Source: Roseomonas sp. AR75 (GTDB lineage Bacteria; Pseudomonadota; Alphaproteobacteria; Acetobacterales; Acetobacteraceae). Taken from it: DNA of 64,000 nt. The notes beneath the pieces are model-generated. The model did not search any database, was not told the DNA's origin, and saw nothing but the letters and a program-made list of their open reading frames with translations. The position numbers were made by a program, and so were the translations under genes. Position 1 is the first letter of the stretch. Every line of letters starts with the position of its first letter. This document shows positions 60,522 through 64,000 of the stretch, piece after piece. The stretch is from NCBI RefSeq assembly GCF_005222815.1, contig NZ_STGB01000006.1:620001-684000 (forward strand). Reading direction: 5' to 3'.

Positions 60522-62246
60522 ATGCATCATGGGCCCGATCCGGTGCTGGCGACCTTCGTCGCCTGCATCCTGCTTGCCTTCCTGTTCGGCGCAGCCGCCC
60601 GCGCGCTGAAGCTGCCGGCGATCATCGGCTACATCGTCGCGGGGATCGTCGTCGGCCCCTATACGCCTGGCTTCGTGGCGGAGCATGGCGTCGTCTCCGC
60701 CATGGCGGAGCTGGGCGTGGCGCTGCTGCTGTTCTCCGTGGGGCTGCATTTCCGCCCCGCCGACCTGCTGGCGGTACGGCATGTCGCGGTGCCGGGCGCG
60801 CTCGGACAGATCGCGCTGGCCAGCGGCCTGGGTGCGGTTGTCGGCGTCCTGGCGCTTGGCCTTGGCTTGGGCGCCGCGCTCGCCTTCGGGCTTGCGATGG
60901 CGATCTCCTCCACCGCCGTGGCGACGCGCGCGCTGGAGGAGCGCGGGCGGCTGGGCAGCGAGGCCGGGCGCATCGCGCTGGGCTGGCTGGTGATGCAGGA
61001 CCTGGTGGTTGTCTTCGCGCTGGTGATGCTGCCGGCGGTGGCGGGCGTGCAGCAGGACGAGGACGGATCGCTGGGCTACGAACTGGGCAAGGCGGCGGTA
61101 TCGCTCGCAGCCTTCCTCGGCGTGATGTGGGTGTTCGGCCGCCGGGCGCTGCCCTGGCTGCTGGTGCGCGTGGCGCGCGGCGGCTCGCGCGAGCTGTTCA
61201 CGCTGGCGGTGCTGGCCATGGCCCTTGGCGTGGCCTTCCTCGCCTCGACGCTGTTCGGCGTGTCCTTCGCGCTCGGCGCCTTCTTCGCCGGCGTTGTGCT
61301 GGGCGAGAGCGACCTGGGCCACCAGGCCGCGGCCGAGGCGATGCCGATGCAGCGCATCTTCGCCGCGATCTTCTTCGTCTCGGTCGGCATGCTGCTGGAC
61401 CCGGCCGCGGCGATGGCGCAGCCGCTGGCCGCGGCGGCCTCGGTGCTGGTGGTGCTGCTGGCGGTGGCGGGCGGCACCTTCGGCCTTCTGCTGCTGCTGC
61501 GCGTGCATCCGCGCACCGCGGCGACCGTCGCCGGCTCACTGGGGCAGATCGGCGAGTTCTCCTTCCTGCTGACGGAGGTGGCGGTGCGGCGGGAGATCCT
61601 GCCGGATGCGGTGCGCGGCCCGGTGCTGGTGGCGGCGGTGGCGACGATCCTGCTGACGCCGCTGCTGCTGCGCCTGGCAGAAGCAGCGGCGCCGCGGCTG
61701 GAGCGGTCGGCACGGCTGGCGCTGTGGCGCGGCGAGCGCCGCCCCCGCCGCAGCCTGACGGCAACAGCGCCGATGGCGGGCCATGCGGTGGTGGTCGGCA
61801 CCGGGCGCGTCGGCGCCCTGGTGATCCGCGCACTGCGCGAGCACGGCCTGCCGGTTGTCGCGGTCGAAGAGAACCGCCAGGCCGCCGAGCGTTTGGTGGC
61901 GGAGGGCACGGCAGCGGTCTGGGGCGATGCCACAAGGCCGGAGGTGCTGAGCGCGGCTGCGCTGGACCGCGCGCGGCTTCTGGTGATCGCGCTGCCCGGC
62001 GCGGTGGAGGCGCGCGCCGTGCTGGCGCTGGCGCGGGCGGCGAACCCCGCCATCCACGCCATCCTGCGCACCCACAGCGACGAGGAAGCGGTGCTGATGG
62101 AAGCGGAGGAAGGCGTCGGCCTGGTGATGATGGGCGAGCGGGAAGTGGCGCTGGGCATGGCCGACTACGCCATGCTGCATCTGGGTGTCGCGCCCGGCGC
62201 CGCGCAGGCCACGGTGGAGGCGCTGCGCGGCCGGCGGACAGGGTGA
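60522..62246 (+). CDS. Monovalent cation:proton antiporter-2 (Kef/RosB-like)
   Basis: A 574-residue CPA2 transporter. The N-terminal ~390 residues contain about twelve hydrophobic segments with motifs GYIVAGIVVGPYTPGF, LLFSVGLHFRPADLL, AMAISSTAVATRALEERG and FFAGVVLGESDLGHQ. The C-terminal part is a TrkA-N type regulatory domain with the nucleotide fold AVVVGTGRVGALVIRALREHG. Such proteins export potassium or sodium for protons and are gated by nucleotides or glutathione adducts. ATG 60522 is the first start that keeps the membrane domain; it reads MHHGPDPVLATFVACILLAF. Confidence 0.93.
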   Translation: MHHGPDPVLATFVACILLAFLFGAAARALKLPAIIGYIVAGIVVGPYTPGFVAEHGVVSAMAELGVALLLFSVGLHFRPADLLAVRHVAVPGALGQIALASGLGAVVGVLALGLGLGAALAFGLAMAISSTAVATRALEERGRLGSEAGRIALGWLVMQDLVVVFALVMLPAVAGVQQDEDGSLGYELGKAAVSLAAFLGVMWVFGRRALPWLLVRVARGGSRELFTLAVLAMALGVAFLASTLFGVSFALGAFFAGVVLGESDLGHQAAAEAMPMQRIFAAIFFVSVGMLLDPAAAMAQPLAAAASVLVVLLAVAGGTFGLLLLLRVHPRTAATVAGSLGQIGEFSFLLTEVAVRREILPDAVRGPVLVAAVATILLTPLLLRLAEAAAPRLERSARLALWRGERRPRRSLTATAPMAGHAVVVGTGRVGALVIRALREHGLPVVAVEENRQAAERLVAEGTAAVWGDATRPEVLSAAALDRARLLVIALPGAVEARAVLALARAANPAIHAILRTHSDEEAVLMEAEEGVGLVMMGEREVALGMADYAMLHLGVAPGAAQATVEALRGRRTG

Positions 62247-62273
62247 CGCCGGGCGGGGTGATGGCGGGCGCTA

Positions 62274-62437
62274 AGTGACCGTTTGAGAATGCCGGTGGCT
62301 GAGGCCCCGCAGGGGATTTTTCGTCCCTGGAAGGCGCCGGACGCCGCCGATGCTGGTTGCATCGGCAAGTCCGGCAACGCAGCAGGGGCGGAAAGGACCC
62401 GCGGAGCCGACCCGCCCGGTGTTCTCAAACGGTCACT
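62274..62437. mobile_element. MITE-like inverted-repeat element with strong internal RNA structure
   Basis: A 164-bp unit bounded by perfect 16-bp inverted repeats (AGTGACCGTTTGAGAA at 62274-62289 and its complement at 62422-62437), flanked by TA/AA. Inside are nested stems: GCCGGAC (62336-62342) with GTCCGGC (62369-62375) enclosing GCCGATGC (62346-62353) with GCATCGGC (62359-62366), and a small CCCC/GGGG hairpin followed by ATTTTT. It codes for nothing recognisable. It sits between two convergent genes, and its right edge supplies part of the amidohydrolase stop codon. It could be a miniature transposable element or a structured RNA. Confidence 0.6.
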
Positions 62438-63608
62438 AAGGCCGCGGCAGTTCCTGCTCCACCAGCGTGGCGAAGAAGCTGGCGCCGACCGGCAGCAGTT
62501 CGTCGTTGAAATCGTAGCGCGTGGTGTGGACCGGGCGCGCGCCCTTCTCGCCCTGGGCCTGGCCGAGCTTGATGTAGGCGCCGGGGCGGTCCAGCAGGAA
62601 ATACGCGAAATCCTCCGCGCCCATCACCGGCGGCTTGTCGCGATGCACGCGGCCGCCGCCCAGCACGGTCTCCGCGGCGCGCGCGGCGCGGCGCGCCTGC
62701 TCGGCGTGGTTCACGGTGGGTGGGTAGCCGCGCTTGTATTCCAGAGTCACGGTCGCGTCATGCGCGGCGGCGGTCGCCTCCACGATGCGGCGCATCTTCT
62801 GCTCGACCAGGTCGCGCACGGCGGGGGAGAGGGTGCGCACGGTGCCGTTCAGCATCGCCTCGTCCGCAATCACGTTCTGCGCTGTTCCGGCGTGGAACTG
62901 CGTGATGCTGATGACGGCGCTTTCCAGCGGGTCCACCCGGCGGGAGGCGATGGTCTGCAGCGCGGTGACGATCTGCGCGCCGACCACCACCGGGTCCACC
63001 CCGGCATGCGGCCGCGCCGCATGGCCGCCGGCGCCGCGCACGGTGATGGTGAAGCCGTCGGCCGCGGCCATCATCGCGCCGTAGCGGATATCCGCCTGGC
63101 CCAGCGGAAGGGTCGGGTCGTTGTGCAGCCCATAGACGGCGTCGCAGGGAAAGCGCGCGAACAGGCCTTCGTCCATCATCACCTTGGCGCCCGCGCCGCC
63201 TTCCTCGGCGGGCTGGAAGATGAAGACGACGGTGCCGTCGAAGTTCTTCGTCTCTGCCAGGTATTTCGCCGCGCCGAGCAGCATGGAGGTGTGACCGTCA
63301 TGGCCGCAGGCATGCATCTTGCCCGGCGTGACCGAGGCATAGGGCAGGCCCGTTTCCTCCGGCATCGGCAGCGCATCCATGTCGGCGCGCAGTCCGATGG
63401 AGCGCGTGCCGCTGCCGGCGCGCAGCACGCCAACGACGCCGGTGGTGGCGATGTTCGCATGCGTCTCGATGCCCCAGCTCCGCAACAGCTTCGCCACCTG
63501 CTCGGCGGTGCGGTGCTCCTGGAAGCAGAGCTCGGGGTTCTGGTGGAAATCCTGGCGCCAGCCGGCCATCTCGGGCTGGAACTCGGCGATGCGGTTGAGG
63601 ACCGGCAT
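62436..63608 (-). CDS. M20 family metallo-amidohydrolase
   Basis: A 390-residue cytosolic hydrolase of the M20D group (hippurate hydrolase/N-acyl amino acid amidohydrolase-like). The dinuclear metal site shows in HACGHDGHTSML (99-110) and FQPAEEGG (131-138), with the later HNDPTLPLG, the dimerisation-domain GGHAARPHAGVDPV and the final VMGAEDFAYFL. It removes acyl groups from amino acids or similar amides. ATG 63608 was chosen for the standard RIAEFQPEMAGWRQDFHQNPEL start. It follows the DUF1028 gene by 34 bp. Its TAG stop overlaps the inverted-repeat element. Confidence 0.95.
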   Translation of the reverse strand: MPVLNRIAEFQPEMAGWRQDFHQNPELCFQEHRTAEQVAKLLRSWGIETHANIATTGVVGVLRAGSGTRSIGLRADMDALPMPEETGLPYASVTPGKMHACGHDGHTSMLLGAAKYLAETKNFDGTVVFIFQPAEEGGAGAKVMMDEGLFARFPCDAVYGLHNDPTLPLGQADIRYGAMMAAADGFTITVRGAGGHAARPHAGVDPVVVGAQIVTALQTIASRRVDPLESAVISITQFHAGTAQNVIADEAMLNGTVRTLSPAVRDLVEQKMRRIVEATAAAHDATVTLEYKRGYPPTVNHAEQARRAARAAETVLGGGRVHRDKPPVMGAEDFAYFLLDRPGAYIKLGQAQGEKGARPVHTTRYDFNDELLPVGASFFATLVEQELPRP

Positions 63609-63642
63609 GGTTGTCCTTGTCTCGGGCGTGATCAGGCGAACG

Positions 63643-64000
63643 CTATAGCACGATGGCCTCATCCGGGTTGAGCACCCGGACGACATAGGCATCCACCAGG
63701 GGGGCGTATTCCTCCCACAGGCTGCGCAGGCGCGGGATGGGGGCGGCGTCGCCATCGACCCGCAGATCCACCAGGGCGAAATCATGCGCGCCGAACACCA
63801 TCAGGCTGGCGGAGCGGACATCGCCATGCTCGCCGCCCGCGGCTTCTCCGGCTTCCAGGCCGCGCACGAGGCGCTCGGCCAGCGGCAGCTCAGGATGCGC
63901 CGCGAAGGCCTGCGCCATGGCGTCCGGCACCCTGGCGCTGGACAGGATGTTGCCGATGGCGACCACGTCGCGCGCATGCGCCGCGCCGGATTCGGGCTTC
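63643..64000 (-). CDS. DUF1028 family protein (Ntn-hydrolase fold), C-terminal part
   Basis: The visible C-terminal ~118 residues run in from the right edge. The segments VVAIGNILSSARVPDAMAQA, GEHGDVRSASLMVFG and DLRVDGDAAPIPRL are typical of DUF1028 proteins, which adopt the Ntn-hydrolase fold and are often next to amidohydrolases or transporters. The catalytic N-terminus lies outside the window. The 34-bp gap to the M20 gene suggests a shared transcript and related amide hydrolysis. Confidence 0.85.
   Translation of the reverse strand, partial: KPESGAAHARDVVAIGNILSSARVPDAMAQAFAAHPELPLAERLVRGLEAGEAAGGEHGDVRSASLMVFGAHDFALVDLRVDGDAAPIPRLRSLWEEYAPLVDAYVVRVLNPDEAIVL

Overview
The window is a high-GC (about 70%) stretch of chromosome with dense coding, frequent 4-bp start/stop overlaps and many Bug/TctC-type periplasmic binding proteins. 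Together with the Rrf2/IscR-led desulfurase operon, the alphaproteobacterial-type tRNA-Met(CAT) and the paa genes, this suggests an alphaproteobacterium, most likely of the Acetobacteraceae (Roseomonas-like). That placement is inference from gene content. No rRNA, CRISPR array, prophage, transposase or replication origin was seen.

Layout. 1-3.9 kb: a partial membrane protein, a MOSC protein and tyrS, divergent from anmK, then an alpha/beta hydrolase. 4.4-9.4 kb: a sulfur block with IscR, two cysteine desulfurases, a 2Fe-2S ferredoxin, TenA and MnmA, followed by tRNA-Met. 9.5-12.2 kb: a pair of M16 peptidase-type proteins. 12.3-16.6 kb: an HWE histidine kinase divergent from a Crp/Fnr regulator, then katG. 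16.6-18.7 kb: two PEP-CTERM-like secreted proteins, a short coding remnant and an apparently frameshifted small gene. 18.7-28.3 kb: TetR, paaK, paaI and paaG divergent from paaN and a complete Liv-type ABC transporter, probably for phenylacetate or a related aromatic acid. 28.3-28.9 kb: palindromic repeats flanking a DUF559 endonuclease-like gene. 28.9-33.3 kb: a small lipoprotein, prfC, a ketopantoate reductase-like gene, an orphan Bug protein and a DUF6481 protein.

33.3-37.4 kb: an IclR regulator divergent from a DHDPS-like/Bug/enolase-superfamily operon that looks like acid-sugar catabolism, with a clear palindrome between them. 37.4-50.0 kb: a seven-gene minus-strand catabolic operon of unknown substrate, divergent from a five-gene dipeptide-type ABC transporter. 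50.0-58.9 kb: enoyl-CoA hydratase and CoA-transferase genes divergent from a GntR regulator, a complete Bug-TctB-TctA system and a TAXI-TRAP transporter. 58.9-64.0 kb: an SDR and an alpha/beta hydrolase, a Kef-type cation/proton antiporter, a MITE-like inverted-repeat element, an M20 amidohydrolase and the end of a DUF1028 gene.

The main theme is scavenging: three solitary Bug binding proteins, one full Tct system, one TRAP system and two large ABC systems, each next to degradative enzymes. The least explained features are the DUF559 gene boxed in by inverted 40-bp palindromic repeats, the structured inverted-repeat element at about 62.3 kb, the seven-gene operon in which several enzymes lack family catalytic residues, and the frameshifted small gene near 18.5 kb.
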